Source of the DNA: Defluviitaleaceae bacterium
GTDB lineage: Bacteria; Bacillota; Clostridia; Lachnospirales; WQUN01
Assembly (NCBI GenBank): GCA_009785605.1
Contig: WQVY01000001.1
Location: forward strand, 29,905 to 93,904
DNA length: 64,000 nucleotides
Direction: 5' to 3'
In this document: piece by piece, positions 35,914 to 46,034 of the stretch
Position numbering within the stretch: the stretch's first letter is position 1
Layout: each line of letters opens with the position of its first letter
Program-made: the position numbers and the translations under genes
The notes under the pieces: generated by a model
Told to the model about the DNA's origin: nothing
The model's database searches: none
Seen by the model: the letters and a program-made list of their open reading frames with translations, nothing else

Positions 35914-36416
35914 TTTAGTACCTCCTTATTGCTGCTTGTTCCGCCAGGCAGCTTTCCCTGCGGGCCTTTTGAAATTTTTTCTCTAAACGATTTTAGCGCT
36001 GATGTTAGAAATGGCACATGAATACCCATTTTTTCTATCCTTTCTAAAATCGAAAGGCCTTCGGTTAGGATAAGATAACATAACGCGAACATGCCAAAGT
36101 ATGGCCCCCATTGCATGGGTAGGTTAAAAGTTTTGTCTGCTTCCAAAATCATAAAGTCTATACCCCACGCTACGCCAACTAGGAAAATACATGCTATTTT
36201 TTTGACAAACCCTTGGATTATTGCCTTGCTACACCACCCGTCACCGGGATTTGCGGGGTACCATTTTGTCACGGCCATGTTTAACGCTATATCTGCAAAC
36301 CCGAAAATAATCATCAAATAAAAAAGCGGTGTGAGATTCCCGGCATAATAAGACACAACTGCCCAAATGCTGGCTAGGGAACCCCTCATCATAAACCCAT
36401 GCGTTGTGCTGTTCAT
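35910..36416 (-). CDS. Phage-type holin (TcdE/Utx-like toxin-secretion holin family)
   Basis: 168 residues with three or four hydrophobic segments, including LTPLFYLMIIFGFADIAL and WGPYFGMFALCYLILTEGLS, then IERMGIHVPFL-type text (ERIEKMGIHVPF) and a basic tail KSFREKISKGPQGKL, the holin family 4 layout. It would form membrane lesions that release the amidase. The stop overlaps the amidase start. No capsid, tail or integrase genes are adjacent, so the cassette stands alone. Confidence 0.82.
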   Translation of the reverse strand: MNSTTHGFMMRGSLASIWAVVSYYAGNLTPLFYLMIIFGFADIALNMAVTKWYPANPGDGWCSKAIIQGFVKKIACIFLVGVAWGIDFMILEADKTFNLPMQWGPYFGMFALCYLILTEGLSILERIEKMGIHVPFLTSALKSFREKISKGPQGKLPGGTSSNKEVLK

Positions 36417-36530
36417 AAAATCCCCCCGTTTCGAATGGAAATTTACGTATTTTTTATCATGTTAGTCTTATATTATGCCGATAATGTAAACTTGTTCGCA
36501 TGAGTAAATGATGCGTGAAGTATTTTCCGC

Positions 36531-36558
36531 TTTACGAATGTCGTAAAAGCGCTATAAT
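36531..36558 (+). promoter_or_regulatory. Promoter of the dehydratase/activase gene with palindromic spacer
   Basis: TTTACG (36531-36536), 16-bp spacer, perfect TATAAT (36553-36558). GCTTTACGA / TCGTAAAAGC makes an inverted repeat from the -35 into the spacer, a possible regulator site. The leader to the start is about 70 bases. Confidence 0.65.
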
Positions 36559-36632
36559 AGCAACGTTGTAAACCGATGTGCGAAAAACACATGTTTGTTT
36601 TTGGCATATGGCATAAAAAAGGGGGCATTGAT

Positions 36633-39600
36633 ATGATTACATATAAACTGGGAATAGATATTGGCTCAACTACTATTAAGCTATTAATCACAGACGATGC
36701 AGGGGTTACCCAATTTACCAGATACCGGCGGCACCATTCTAATATCAAAGAAACATTGCTAGAAATGGTAAAAGAAGCCCGTGAAAGCCTAGGTGACTTT
36801 AGTTTCCGTGCTATGATTACAGGCTCTGGCGGCTTGTCTTTGGCTAATTGGGTGGGTGTGCCCTTTGTACAGGAAGTTATAGCCGTGTCTGACGCAATAG
36901 CAGTATCCGCCCCACATACAGATGTAGCTATAGAAATTGGTGGCGAAGATGCCAAGATTATTTATTTTACCAACACAATAGAGCAGCGCATGAATGGCAT
37001 ATGCGCTGGCGGCACAGGTTCTTTTATAGACCAGATGGCTACGCTACTGGATACTGATGCTTCTGGCCTTAACGAGCTGGCTAAGGATTATAAAGTCATA
37101 TACCCAATAGCCGCGCGTTGCGGTGTTTTTGCTAAAAGTGATTTACAGCCTCTTATAAATGAAGGAACATCTCGTGCAGACTTGGCAGTGTCTATTTTTC
37201 AGGCCATTGTGAGCCAAATTATTAGCGGCCTGGCCTGCGGTAAGCCTATCCGCGGAAACATTGCATTTTTGGGCGGGCCGCTGCACTTTTTGCCGGAGCT
37301 GCGTGCGCGTTTTATAGATGTACTAAAACTTGCAGAGCATCAAGTTATTGTACCGGAGGATTCACATCTGTTTGCGGCACTTGGGGCAGCGCTACGTGCC
37401 GCCGATGAAGGTAGTGATATGGATGTGGCTACACTTATACAAAATTTAGCGGGCAAACAAGAGCTCCCGATAGAAATTGCACGGCTTAAACCGCTTTTTA
37501 CCAGCCAAGACGAATACACAGCTTTTAAGGAGCGCCATTCTAGTTATGTTGTGCCCAAGACAGAACTGGCTACATATGAAGGCGATTGCTTCTTTGGGTT
37601 GGATGCCGGCTCTACTACTACCAAAGCTGTGCTTGTGGGTGCGGACGGCGCACTGTTGCATACATTTTACGCTAACAATGAAGGCAACCCATTGCAGGTA
37701 GCCAGGCAAGCCCTGGCAGAGATATATGCAAAACTGCCGGCAAGCGCTAATTTGCGCTATAGCTGTGTAACCGGCTATGGGGAGGGTTTACTCCAGTCAG
37801 CCCTTGGTACAGACATGGGCGAAATCGAAACCGTGGCCCACTACAAAGCGGCGGCGTTTTTTGACCCGGACGTGGACTTTATATTGGATATTGGCGGCCA
37901 AGATATGAAATGCCTACGCATAAAGCATGGGATAATTGACTCTGTACTTCTTAATGAAGCATGTTCGGCCGGGTGTGGCTCGTTTTTGGAAACGTTTGCA
38001 CGCTCTTTGGACCTGCCAATAGAGGACTTTGCCAGTGGCTCTTTGTTTGCCGAAAACCCGGTAGACCTTGGCTCGCGCTGTACGGTGTTTATGAACTCAC
38101 GTGTCAAACAAGCTCAAAAAGAAGGTGCTGCTGTTGCTGATATCTCTGCGGGGCTGGCGTATTCTGTAATCAAAAATGCATTGCACAAGGTCATAAAAAT
38201 CACAGACCCTTCACAGATGGGCAAGCGTATAGTCGTACAGGGCGGTACGTTTTATAACGAGGCCGTACTACGCGTGTTTGAAATTGTAAGTGAACGTGAA
38301 GCTATCCGCCCAGACATAGCAGGGCTAATGGGTGCATATGGCGCAGCACTTTTGGCAAAAGAGCGTTTTCAGCCCGGCACCGCAACCACATTGTTAGACG
38401 CGCAAGCACTAGAAAAGCTGCTAGTCACAACCACGCATACCCGCTGTAAGGCATGCGAAAATAACTGCTTGCTAACGGTTAACCGTTTCGAGTCCACAGG
38501 ACAAGCCAAGCGCTTTATCTCTGGCAACCGCTGTGAAAAAGGTAGCGGCACACACAAGGACACTGCATCACCCAAAGCCCCTAACCTTTACGAACAAAAA
38601 TACAACCGTTTGTTTGGCTATACCCCGCTGGAAGCTGCAAATGCCCCGCGCGGCATAGTGGGCTTGCCACGTGTCATGAATATGTATGAAAACTACCCCA
38701 TGTGGTTTACTTTCTTTACAAAGCTTGGCTATAGCGTCATGCTTTCTCCCCGCTCGTCTCGGTCGCTGTATGAGTTGGGGATAGAATCAATACCCAGCGA
38801 GTCTGAATGCTACCCTGCAAAACTGGCTCATGGGCATATTATGGCGCTTATAAACCAGGGGGCTGGGTATATATTCTACCCGTCTATCCCCTTCGAAAAG
38901 ACTACAACCGCCGGTGCGGACATGCATTATAACTGCCCCATAGTCACATCTTATCCAGAAAATATTAAGAACAATATCGAAGAAATAGCAGAGCGCGGCA
39001 TACGTTTTCACAACCCATTTTTTAACCTCAATGCCCCAAAGAGCCTGGTGGACAGGCTAGTAGAGGAGTTTCCCATGATACCTGCGGCAGAGGTACGCGA
39101 AGCCGCACAACTAGCCATTAACGAGCAGGACAAGTACTATCAAGATATCAAAAAAATGGGTGAAGAAGCTGTTGAGCAAATAGCAGCCAGCGGCTTATAC
39201 GGTGTAGTACTAGCCGGCCGCCCCTATCATATAGACCCGGAAATTAACCACGGTATCCCCGAGCTTATTAATTCCTACGGTATAGCCGTGCTAAGCGAAG
39301 ACTCTATTGCCCACTTAGGAAATATAGAAAGGCCTATAGGCGTCCGCGACCAATGGGCGTATGCGTCCAGGCTGTACGCGGCAGCACATTGGGTACGCAC
39401 CCGCAATGATATAGAGCTTGTACAGTTAAACTCCTTTGGCTGTGGGCTGGATGCCGTAACCTCTGACGAAGTGCAAGCGATACTAGAAGCTGCCGGTAAG
39501 ATATTTACGCTAATAAAGATTGACGAAGTAAGCAACCTAGGCAGCGCAAGGATACGTATTCGCTCACTTTTTGCTGCGCTTTCCGAAAGGCGCGAGCGCG

Positions 39601-40928
39601 GGATTGTTACCCACACCCCAAAGCCGCGTACCCCACGCAAAATATTTACAAAAGAGATGCGCAAAAACCACACGCTTTTGTGCCCGCAAATGGCGCCAAT
39701 ACACTTTGATATACTGGCCCCTGCTTTTGAGGCATGTGGGTACAACCTTGCCATCATGCCAGCCATAGACAAGGACTGTATCGAAGTTGGGCTCAAATAT
39801 GTAAACAACGACGCATGTTACCCGGCGCTTATAGCTGTTGGGCAAGTGATGAACGCATTATTTTCCGGGGAATATGATTTAAACAATGTTTCTGTGATTA
39901 TGTCGCAAACGGGTGGTGGGTGCAGAGCTTCTAATTACATTGCGTTTTTCCGTAAAGCACTGGAAAAAGCAGGGATGGAGCATATCCCTGTAGTTTCCTT
40001 AAGTGCTATGGGGCTCGAAAAAAACCCAGGCTTTAAGTTTAGCGCGTCTATGTTTAACAAAGCCATGCAGTCGATTGTATATGGGGACTTGTTGCAGCGG
40101 GTGCTATACCGCACACGGCCATATGAGGCCACGCCAGGTGCCGCAAATGCCCTGTACAAAAAATGGAACGCAACCTGCCAGGATGCAGTGCGGCGTGGTA
40201 AGTTTGGCGAGTATAAGCGTAATATTTACGCCATAGCAAAAGAATTTGATAATTTACCGCTTAAGGATATCGTAAAACCACGTGTTGGCGTTGTAGGTGA
40301 GATATTGGTCAAGTATCACCCAACTGCCAACAACGATATAGTGGGCCTACTGGAAAACGAAGGTGCCGAGGCTATAGTACCCGACTTGATGGACTTCCTG
40401 CTGTATTCTGCATTCAATGTAAATTTCAAAGCTAGGTATCTTGGGGGGGCAAAAAAGACACGCATGGCAGGTAATTTTGCAATAAAAGCAATGGAGTATT
40501 ACCGTAATCACATGCGCAAGGCCCTAGACGCAAGCATGCGATTCCATGCGCCTGTGCCAATAGACCAAAAAGGGGAACTTGCCAAGCCCATTGTCTCCTT
40601 GGGCAATACCACCGGCGAAGGGTGGTTCCTTACTGCGGAGATGGTGGAGCTTATCCGGTCGGGGGTGCCCAATATTGTGTGCACCCAGCCGTTTGCTTGC
40701 TTACCCAACCATGTTACTGGCAAGGGGATTATTAAAGCTTTGCATAATATGTACCCAGACTCTAATGTTGTAGCTGTGGATTATGACCCTGGGGCCAGTG
40801 AAGTTAATCAACTCAACCGTATAAAGCTGATGTTGAGTGCTGCCCGGCGTAACTTGGATAGGCGCGAGCGCAAAGCCGATGATGCGGCTGTTGTATCGCC
40901 TTTATCATTTGTATCAAAACCGGATTAA
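36633..40928 (+). CDS. 2-hydroxyacyl-CoA dehydratase activase/dehydratase-like fusion (CoA-substrate-specific activase family)
   Basis: 1,431 residues. Two ASKHA activase domains occur in tandem: [12 protein letters not shown] with [16 protein letters not shown], then [15 protein letters not shown] with [16 protein letters not shown]; the cysteines would hold a [4Fe-4S] cluster at a dimer interface. A DUF2229-like part and a C-terminal 2-hydroxyglutaryl-CoA dehydratase-like part ([28 protein letters not shown]) follow. ATG 36633 follows AAGGGGGC; the upstream frame extension is rejected. Such giant proteins are widespread in clostridia, and whether they dehydrate a hydroxyacyl-CoA is not established. 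Monocistronic. Confidence 0.9.
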   Translation: MITYKLGIDIGSTTIKLLITDDAGVTQFTRYRRHHSNIKETLLEMVKEARESLGDFSFRAMITGSGGLSLANWVGVPFVQEVIAVSDAIAVSAPHTDVAIEIGGEDAKIIYFTNTIEQRMNGICAGGTGSFIDQMATLLDTDASGLNELAKDYKVIYPIAARCGVFAKSDLQPLINEGTSRADLAVSIFQAIVSQIISGLACGKPIRGNIAFLGGPLHFLPELRARFIDVLKLAEHQVIVPEDSHLFAALGAALRAADEGSDMDVATLIQNLAGKQELPIEIARLKPLFTSQDEYTAFKERHSSYVVPKTELATYEGDCFFGLDAGSTTTKAVLVGADGALLHTFYANNEGNPLQVARQALAEIYAKLPASANLRYSCVTGYGEGLLQSALGTDMGEIETVAHYKAAAFFDPDVDFILDIGGQDMKCLRIKHGIIDSVLLNEACSAGCGSFLETFARSLDLPIEDFASGSLFAENPVDLGSRCTVFMNSRVKQAQKEGAAVADISAGLAYSVIKNALHKVIKITDPSQMGKRIVVQGGTFYNEAVLRVFEIVSEREAIRPDIAGLMGAYGAALLAKERFQPGTATTLLDAQALEKLLVTTTHTRCKACENNCLLTVNRFESTGQAKRFISGNRCEKGSGTHKDTASPKAPNLYEQKYNRLFGYTPLEAANAPRGIVGLPRVMNMYENYPMWFTFFTKLGYSVMLSPRSSRSLYELGIESIPSESECYPAKLAHGHIMALINQGAGYIFYPSIPFEKTTTAGADMHYNCPIVTSYPENIKNNIEEIAERGIRFHNPFFNLNAPKSLVDRLVEEFPMIPAAEVREAAQLAINEQDKYYQDIKKMGEEAVEQIAASGLYGVVLAGRPYHIDPEINHGIPELINSYGIAVLSEDSIAHLGNIERPIGVRDQWAYASRLYAAAHWVRTRNDIELVQLNSFGCGLDAVTSDEVQAILEAAGKIFTLIKIDEVSNLGSARIRIRSLFAALSERRERGIVTHTPKPRTPRKIFTKEMRKNHTLLCPQMAPIHFDILAPAFEACGYNLAIMPAIDKDCIEVGLKYVNNDACYPALIAVGQVMNALFSGEYDLNNVSVIMSQTGGGCRASNYIAFFRKALEKAGMEHIPVVSLSAMGLEKNPGFKFSASMFNKAMQSIVYGDLLQRVLYRTRPYEATPGAANALYKKWNATCQDAVRRGKFGEYKRNIYAIAKEFDNLPLKDIVKPRVGVVGEILVKYHPTANNDIVGLLENEGAEAIVPDLMDFLLYSAFNVNFKARYLGGAKKTRMAGNFAIKAMEYYRNHMRKALDASMRFHAPVPIDQKGELAKPIVSLGNTTGEGWFLTAEMVELIRSGVPNIVCTQPFACLPNHVTGKGIIKALHNMYPDSNVVAVDYDPGASEVNQLNRIKLMLSAARRNLDRRERKADDAAVVSPLSFVSKPD

Positions 40929-40969
40929 ATGTTCGGCAACAGACACACAAATTGTGCACCAACTGTTAA

Positions 40970-41007
40970 AGAGGCTATCACGGTATTGGTTGTCCGTGAT
41001 AGCCTCT
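40970..41007. terminator. Terminator-like hairpin between convergent genes
   Basis: Perfect 14-bp stem AGAGGCTATCACGG / CCGTGATAGCCTCT with a 10-base loop, between the stops of the dehydratase/activase and GH43 genes. The flanking U-tract is weak in either direction. Confidence 0.75.
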
Positions 41008-41025
41008 ATATGTTGTTTCATAAAA

Positions 41026-42105
41026 TTATAACTGCAACTGCCATTCGTCTACCCATTCAATTGTCACGCTGCCATCTTTATTAACCGCAAGTGGTAACCA
41101 TATATACCTAGAGTTTGCCAAATCATCTGGTACCCAGCGGTCCCCAAGGTAAATATACTTCCCGTTGTCGGGGTCAAGAGGTAGCACGTGGGTGCTTTGA
41201 CTATCAAAGGTTGTGCGCTTTACATCATCAACACATGGGTCGCCCATGTTTGTCCATTCGCCTAAGATGCTGTCTGCCTTAGCGTATAGTGCAGGGTTGG
41301 GCCGCCAGCCGGTACACCCAGATGTAACCATATAGTACTTGCCTTTATGCTTAAACAGGGCTGGTGCTTCCCTGTGCCCCATTGGAAACACACGTGCATA
41401 GTCCACACCCTCGACAGGGGCGTAGCCTGGTGACTCTACTCCACCAGATGTTATCATGGTGTAGTCGTCGTTTAACCGTGAGATGTACAATGTGTAATTT
41501 TCTTCGTTGGAGTATATGATATATGCAGCATCGTCGTCTGCAAATAGAGTCATATCCCTAGCCATGCCTGGGTTGTGCAAATAATGCTCCCCGCCATAAT
41601 GGTCCAGCCTGTAGCTGCCCAACAATGTAAACGGCCCGCAAGGGCTGTCACTTACGGCAACTGCGGCTTTTGCTTTGGCATAGTTTGCGGTAGATGTGGC
41701 AGTTGGCCCATCTGCATGAAACCACATTACATAATTATTGTTTTTGGCATTGTATATGACCTTAGGGCGCTCCAAGACAGCAGTATGCTTGTGTAAATCC
41801 GTAAAAATAGCAGCCTTTTCTTCTTGGTTTAAATGTCCATACAGCTCTTGGAAGTATGGTTCATTAAATGTCTCCATAGAATCCATGGCCTTTAGCACTA
41901 CACCACAGTCTTCCCAGTTCAAAAGGTCTGTAGATTTGTATGCGTGTACGCCCACAAGGGGCCTGTACCCGTCTGTCTTGTCTTCACCGTACCAGTAGTA
42001 TACGGTCTTGCCGTTTTCTTGCATGGGCAGCATGCCACTGCCATGAGCTTGGATTATCTTACCGTTTGTGTCCAGCCATGGTGTACCGGGTTTGATTATT
42101 CCCAT
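41026..42105 (-). CDS. Glycoside hydrolase family 43-like enzyme
   Basis: 359 residues, five-bladed beta-propeller type. Motifs are GVHAYKSTDLLNWEDCGVVL near the start, WFHADGPTA, and APALFKHKGKYYMVTSGCTG with the expected acidic residue in EAPALF. Members remove arabinose, xylose or galactose units from plant glycans; the style is closest to galactan-active subfamilies by eye. No signal peptide, so it acts on imported oligosaccharides. ATG 42105 follows AAAGGATG and is preferred to the longer frame. It has its own promoter and follows the lipoprotein binding protein gene. Confidence 0.82.
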   Translation of the reverse strand: MGIIKPGTPWLDTNGKIIQAHGSGMLPMQENGKTVYYWYGEDKTDGYRPLVGVHAYKSTDLLNWEDCGVVLKAMDSMETFNEPYFQELYGHLNQEEKAAIFTDLHKHTAVLERPKVIYNAKNNNYVMWFHADGPTATSTANYAKAKAAVAVSDSPCGPFTLLGSYRLDHYGGEHYLHNPGMARDMTLFADDDAAYIIYSNEENYTLYISRLNDDYTMITSGGVESPGYAPVEGVDYARVFPMGHREAPALFKHKGKYYMVTSGCTGWRPNPALYAKADSILGEWTNMGDPCVDDVKRTTFDSQSTHVLPLDPDNGKYIYLGDRWVPDDLANSRYIWLPLAVNKDGSVTIEWVDEWQLQL

Positions 42106-42151
42106 TGTGTCACATCCTTTGTGGTATATGCAAAGGACTGCCCTGCTCATT

Positions 42152-42179
42152 ATTGTAACTATCACAAAAATGCTTGCAA
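42152..42179 (-). promoter_or_regulatory. Probable GH43 promoter
   Basis: Minus-strand TTGCAA (42174-42179), 16-bp spacer, TACAAT (42152-42157), about 47 bp before the ATG. It lies downstream of the 42203-42303 palindrome. Confidence 0.5.
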
Positions 42180-42202
42180 AACAGCCCTTATACTAGCAAC
42201 TA

Positions 42203-42303
42203 ATACGAATCTCAGAAAATCACGTCGACAACCGAGTGGAAAATCGGCGGCATTAAGCCGTTTTTCGCGACGTGTTGTCGACGATGATTTTCGAGATTCG
42301 TAT
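42203..42303. repeat. 101-bp palindromic element between solute-binding protein and GH43 genes
   Basis: Arms ATACGAATCTC / GAGATTCGTAT and an inner perfect 9-bp GTCGACAAC / GTTGTCGAC enclose a centre with AAATCGGCGGCATTAAGCCG. Size (101 bp) and layout match the elements at 5681-5781 and 59394-59496, but the core sequence differs. It may be another member of the same class or a strong mRNA hairpin. Confidence 0.75.
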
Positions 42304-42325
42304 AAACATATTTAATTGGTTTGGT

Positions 42326-44059
42326 TTACATTCCGTCCAGGTACTCTGTAACGATTCTCATGTTGTTAAATCCACCAAAGTTTTCAATTTCTTCTTCGGT
42401 GAAGAACTCAAGGGCATCGTTAAGCGCTTCCCATGCATATGCAATCAGGTCGCGTACTTCTTCGTAGGTGTAAGCATAGTCTACTTCGTTGTGGGTATGC
42501 TCTAGATATACGTGAGGAATGTTTTCGTCATCTTCTACTTCCTCCCACACAATAAACCTACCAAAGATAGACATCCGTACTTGTGCCGCTGCTTGGGCCA
42601 GGGTACGATGTGCGTTGTTCAAGTGGTCGCCAAACATACGGTCTTGGATGTTTGCGTATACTTGCGGTTCCATCTCTTGCATTACGCTTACGGCAGATTC
42701 GTCTGCGCCAATACGGCCAAACGCACCGCCAAGTGCACCTGCAATACCAAAGCCTTGGAACATATCTACACGGGTTGTGTAGTTATGGATTGCATGATAC
42801 AGCATATCCAATGTTTCGCCATGGCGTACTGTTAATTCCATGCCAAACAGCCAGTCTTCTGGGTCGAAAATTGGGTCTATAGAAATAGCTTGTAATACAA
42901 TCGCAGCTTCGCGCTGGTTTTGGGCAGAGCTAGGCATGAACATGAATGCTTCTTCGTCGCCAAACATATGCCCGCCATTGTTGCCTTGTGGGCCCATTGG
43001 CATGGGTACCCAGCCCCAGTTATCGTCCATTGCGTCATGGTTATAACGGCTCAATGACCACCATTGGTTAACATTAAAGGCTACATTGCCAGCAGCAAAG
43101 TTAATCATAGGTGCATCCCATGGGCCGCCTGGTGCCCATATTGGCAAGCTTGAAAGCTCACTAAAGAAAGTAAGTGCTTCCAAAGCTTGAGGCTGAAGCA
43201 AGCCAAAGGAGAACTGGCCGCCATCTTCAAGTATAATGCCGCCGCCGTTGGATGCTACAAAAGCATGTGGGGTAAAGCGGCCTGTGATACCCCATTGGTC
43301 TGTTGTGCCGTCACCTGTAAGGTCACGTGTTGCGCGGGTGGCAATGTCCATCATGTTCTCCCATGTCCATTCGCCAGCGTCGTACAAGTCAAAGGGACTT
43401 GGCAACCCTTCGCGCTCAAGTATTGTGGTGTTAAAGAATACACCTGTGGAGTTGCCATGGATACCGCCATGGCCAGTGCCAAAGTGGTATCTTACGCCAT
43501 GCAACATGTCGTTAAACCTTGTGGATTCTACCATTATTGGGTAGTAATCTGTTTGGTCGAAAACGCCAAACGGGCTAAGTGGTTGAGCAATACCAGCGGT
43601 GATAAACATGGGGAAAAGGTCACGGCTAATAATATAGCCAAAGTGCCCCATTGGGTCACCTGCCATGGTGGTGGTGATATAGCGGGCTACATAGTTATCC
43701 CAGCCAATTTCGCGCCATACAAGGTTAAAGTTCCAGCGGTTTTCGAAATGGGCAATTCTTTCGAGCAGCCTGTCTGCTTCCGGTGTTACGCCAGAGGCAG
43801 GAGTCCTGTCCCATGGGAAGAAAATTACAATGTCGATACCGCCAAAGTCATGTACATCATTGGCATATGGGCCAAAGAGTGGACGGTAGTCCGTTTCGTC
43901 TTCTACCGGGTCTGGCTCTTCCGGCGTTGGTGATGGAGTAACTTCTGTTGTGGTTTCGGATGGGTCATCTGCGGTAGTGACATCATCTTCGCCATTGCGT
44001 GCACAGGCCGCTAAAGCCAGCGCCGCAATCAGCATTAGTACTAATAGCAGTTTTCTCAT
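42326..44059 (-). CDS. Carbohydrate ABC transporter solute-binding lipoprotein
   Basis: 577 residues. Lipoprotein signal MRKLLLVLMLIAALALAAC with lipidated Cys19, then a Thr/Pro/Glu linker and a large type-1 binding domain (IVIFFPWDRTPASGVTPEAD, TRDLTGDGTTDQWGITGRF). It captures an oligosaccharide outside the cell for the permeases encoded upstream. ATG 44059 follows GGAGG; the upstream frame is not part of it. It has its own promoter, so it may be more strongly expressed than the rest of the operon. Confidence 0.9.
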   Translation of the reverse strand: MRKLLLVLMLIAALALAACARNGEDDVTTADDPSETTTEVTPSPTPEEPDPVEDETDYRPLFGPYANDVHDFGGIDIVIFFPWDRTPASGVTPEADRLLERIAHFENRWNFNLVWREIGWDNYVARYITTTMAGDPMGHFGYIISRDLFPMFITAGIAQPLSPFGVFDQTDYYPIMVESTRFNDMLHGVRYHFGTGHGGIHGNSTGVFFNTTILEREGLPSPFDLYDAGEWTWENMMDIATRATRDLTGDGTTDQWGITGRFTPHAFVASNGGGIILEDGGQFSFGLLQPQALEALTFFSELSSLPIWAPGGPWDAPMINFAAGNVAFNVNQWWSLSRYNHDAMDDNWGWVPMPMGPQGNNGGHMFGDEEAFMFMPSSAQNQREAAIVLQAISIDPIFDPEDWLFGMELTVRHGETLDMLYHAIHNYTTRVDMFQGFGIAGALGGAFGRIGADESAVSVMQEMEPQVYANIQDRMFGDHLNNAHRTLAQAAAQVRMSIFGRFIVWEEVEDDENIPHVYLEHTHNEVDYAYTYEEVRDLIAYAWEALNDALEFFTEEEIENFGGFNNMRIVTEYLDGM

Positions 44060-44083
44060 TCTTTTACCTCCATTTTTTATTTT

Positions 44084-44132
44084 ACAGTTGAGCGTTGCCC
44101 AACTGTATATATAATAATTTGGCAATGCCAAA
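44084..44132 (-). promoter_or_regulatory. Internal promoter with palindrome and leader hairpin before the lipoprotein gene
   Basis: Minus-strand TTGGCA (44126-44131), 16-bp spacer, TATACA (44104-44109). A perfect palindrome TTTGGCAATGCCAAA (44118-44132) covers the -35 and looks like an operator. Downstream ACAGTTG / CAACTGT (44084-44106) could fold in the leader. All lie in the 76-bp gap after the permease gene. Confidence 0.6.
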
Positions 44133-44135
44133 GTA

Positions 44136-45098
44136 TTATCCTACGATACCAGAGCGCTCTACCCCTTCAACAAACGCCCGCTGTGCAAACAAGTACAACA
44201 CAAACAACGGCAATATTACCAAGAATATACCGGCATTGTTTACAATAGAGCTAAATCCAGGGGTAATAAACGTCATTTGCCCAAGCCCCGTATTTACATA
44301 GGTATGCCACAAATTAGCGGCCAAAGAGCCAAGTGCAGAAGACAATATGCGCGGTGCAGTCAAAAACAGCGATGAGTAATAATTATCTGTCCACATCCAC
44401 GCAAAAGAGAATAAAAATACAGTAGTAAGCATGGGCACACTTGCAGGTATTACTATGGTTGCAAATGTCTTTAAATAGCCGCAACCGTCTATATAAGCGG
44501 CTTCTTCCAGCTCTTTGGGGATACTCCTAAAATGCTGGCGCAGTATATACACAAACAACCCATTCTTGAGCCCTGTAACGGTTGAGCTCATTATTACAAA
44601 AGGCCAAAATGTGTTTATTAGATTAATATGCCTACTTCCATCCCGCGTTATAAACGGTAAAAACCCACCAAAATCGAAATATCTAAAAAACATAAACTGC
44701 GAAAGCATTACCGTCTGGGGTGGTATAACTATCATAAGCACCACCATAAAAAACAAAAACCGCTTTAAGGGAAACTGGAACCGCGCAAACCCATACGCAA
44801 CCAAAGAGCATGCTATAAGCGTTAGTATGCTGGTTGCAACAGCAAGGAGAGTTGAGTTGCGCAAGCTTTCCCAATAATTTAAGCCATCAAGCGCCATCCT
44901 ATAATTGTTGAGGGTAAAGTTACTGGGGATGTACAATATGGTTGGGTCATACAAATCACTTTCGTCCATCAAGCTAACCGTCAGCCTTACAAACATAGGA
45001 AACAACACCATAAAGCATATGCCTATTACCAAAACAGCACGTATTATCTTAAATGGCACGGCCTTGGTATGCTTGGACTCTATAAACCGCCTAATCAT
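44136..45098 (-). CDS. Carbohydrate ABC transporter permease (MalG type)
   Basis: 320 residues, six hydrophobic segments, EAA loop LEEAAYIDGCGYLKTFATIV. ATG 45098 overlaps the stop of the preceding permease gene. It forms the channel with the MalF-type partner. No ATPase gene is adjacent. Confidence 0.92.
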   Translation of the reverse strand: MIRRFIESKHTKAVPFKIIRAVLVIGICFMVLFPMFVRLTVSLMDESDLYDPTILYIPSNFTLNNYRMALDGLNYWESLRNSTLLAVATSILTLIACSLVAYGFARFQFPLKRFLFFMVVLMIVIPPQTVMLSQFMFFRYFDFGGFLPFITRDGSRHINLINTFWPFVIMSSTVTGLKNGLFVYILRQHFRSIPKELEEAAYIDGCGYLKTFATIVIPASVPMLTTVFLFSFAWMWTDNYYSSLFLTAPRILSSALGSLAANLWHTYVNTGLGQMTFITPGFSSIVNNAGIFLVILPLFVLYLFAQRAFVEGVERSGIVG

Positions 45099-46032
45099 AA
45101 TAAAACACCCACCTTGAGAGTAAACCCACAACAATACCTAGTGCAAGTATCACAAGTAAGAAATACACAAGCGCCGCCGCCGAGCTGCCACCAAAATCCA
45201 ACTGCCCAAATGCCATGCTATGGATAATGCCCATTACTTCGTTGGTTGGTCTTGTAAACGAGTCAATGATAGTGTACACCACGTTCACCAACACAAGTGG
45301 GCTTATCATTGGGAAGGTAATTTTCCAAAAATTCTCCCACCCTGTTGCGCCTTCTACTGTAGAGGCTTCATACAATGATGGCGGGATAGACTGCAAACCA
45401 GCCAAGAACACCAATATTTGTACACCACTTGCGATAATAATGTCATAGATGTTATCTATTGCCATGACAATCATAAACGCCGGGTCAATTGTAAAATTGC
45501 CCACGGTTATAAAAAGGTTACCCAACATGTTGTCTATACTGTTTAAGAGCCTCATGGAGTCGCCGTCCAATGCCATAGCCTGCCCACTTACATCAGACAA
45601 GTATAGAAGCATTGCATCGTTCATCTCCAGTGCCAGTACGACACCACTAGTTAAGATAATTGGCAAGAATAATACAGCCCTGGCCAAAGAACGCCCCATA
45701 AACTTCTGGTTTATTAACGTTGCGGTAAAGAAGCTGAAAATAATTATCATAGCAACTTCCGGAAGCATGCCAAAAACCGCACGCACAAGCTCGAATGCAA
45801 AGTCCGGGTCAACAAAAAACAACCGCCTAAAGTTATCCCATCCTACAGGGGTAAGCACATATCCATCTGGCCCAACAGACATAAAACTGCGGCTAAACTC
45901 AAAGGTCTGTAGCAATGTCCCAAGAAATAGGAATATAAAACCTACAAGGAAAGGCGAGATAAACAAGTACCCAACTATGGCTTTCTTGATATAAGAGCGC
46001 CGCACTCCCAAAATACTGGCTTTTTTGCGCAT
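45091..46032 (-). CDS. Carbohydrate ABC transporter permease (MalF type)
   Basis: 313 residues with a basic N-terminus (MRKKASILGVRRSYIKKA) and six or seven helices; EAA loop YEASTVEGATGWENFWKITF. It has an enlarged segment between helices (near MLLYLSDVSGQAMALDGD), longer than in many MalF-type sugar permeases. ATG 46032 lies just after the DUF5696 stop. Partner of the next permease. Confidence 0.92.
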   Translation of the reverse strand: MRKKASILGVRRSYIKKAIVGYLFISPFLVGFIFLFLGTLLQTFEFSRSFMSVGPDGYVLTPVGWDNFRRLFFVDPDFAFELVRAVFGMLPEVAMIIIFSFFTATLINQKFMGRSLARAVLFLPIILTSGVVLALEMNDAMLLYLSDVSGQAMALDGDSMRLLNSIDNMLGNLFITVGNFTIDPAFMIVMAIDNIYDIIIASGVQILVFLAGLQSIPPSLYEASTVEGATGWENFWKITFPMISPLVLVNVVYTIIDSFTRPTNEVMGIIHSMAFGQLDFGGSSAAALVYFLLVILALGIVVGLLSRWVFYYD

Positions 46033-46034
46033 AA

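Noticed and set aside
35143..36416. A prophage
   Set aside because: Only holin and amidase are present; no terminase, capsid, tail, repressor or integrase genes occur on either side.
36576..36632. N-terminal extension of the activase/dehydratase (starting MCEKHMF)
   Set aside because: The strong ribosome site and the conserved start [11 protein letters not shown] place the start at 36633.
43187..43933. A 248-residue plus-strand reading frame
   Set aside because: It lies wholly inside the lipoprotein binding gene on the opposite strand, is rich in unlikely Cys/Trp, and has no ribosome site or family match.
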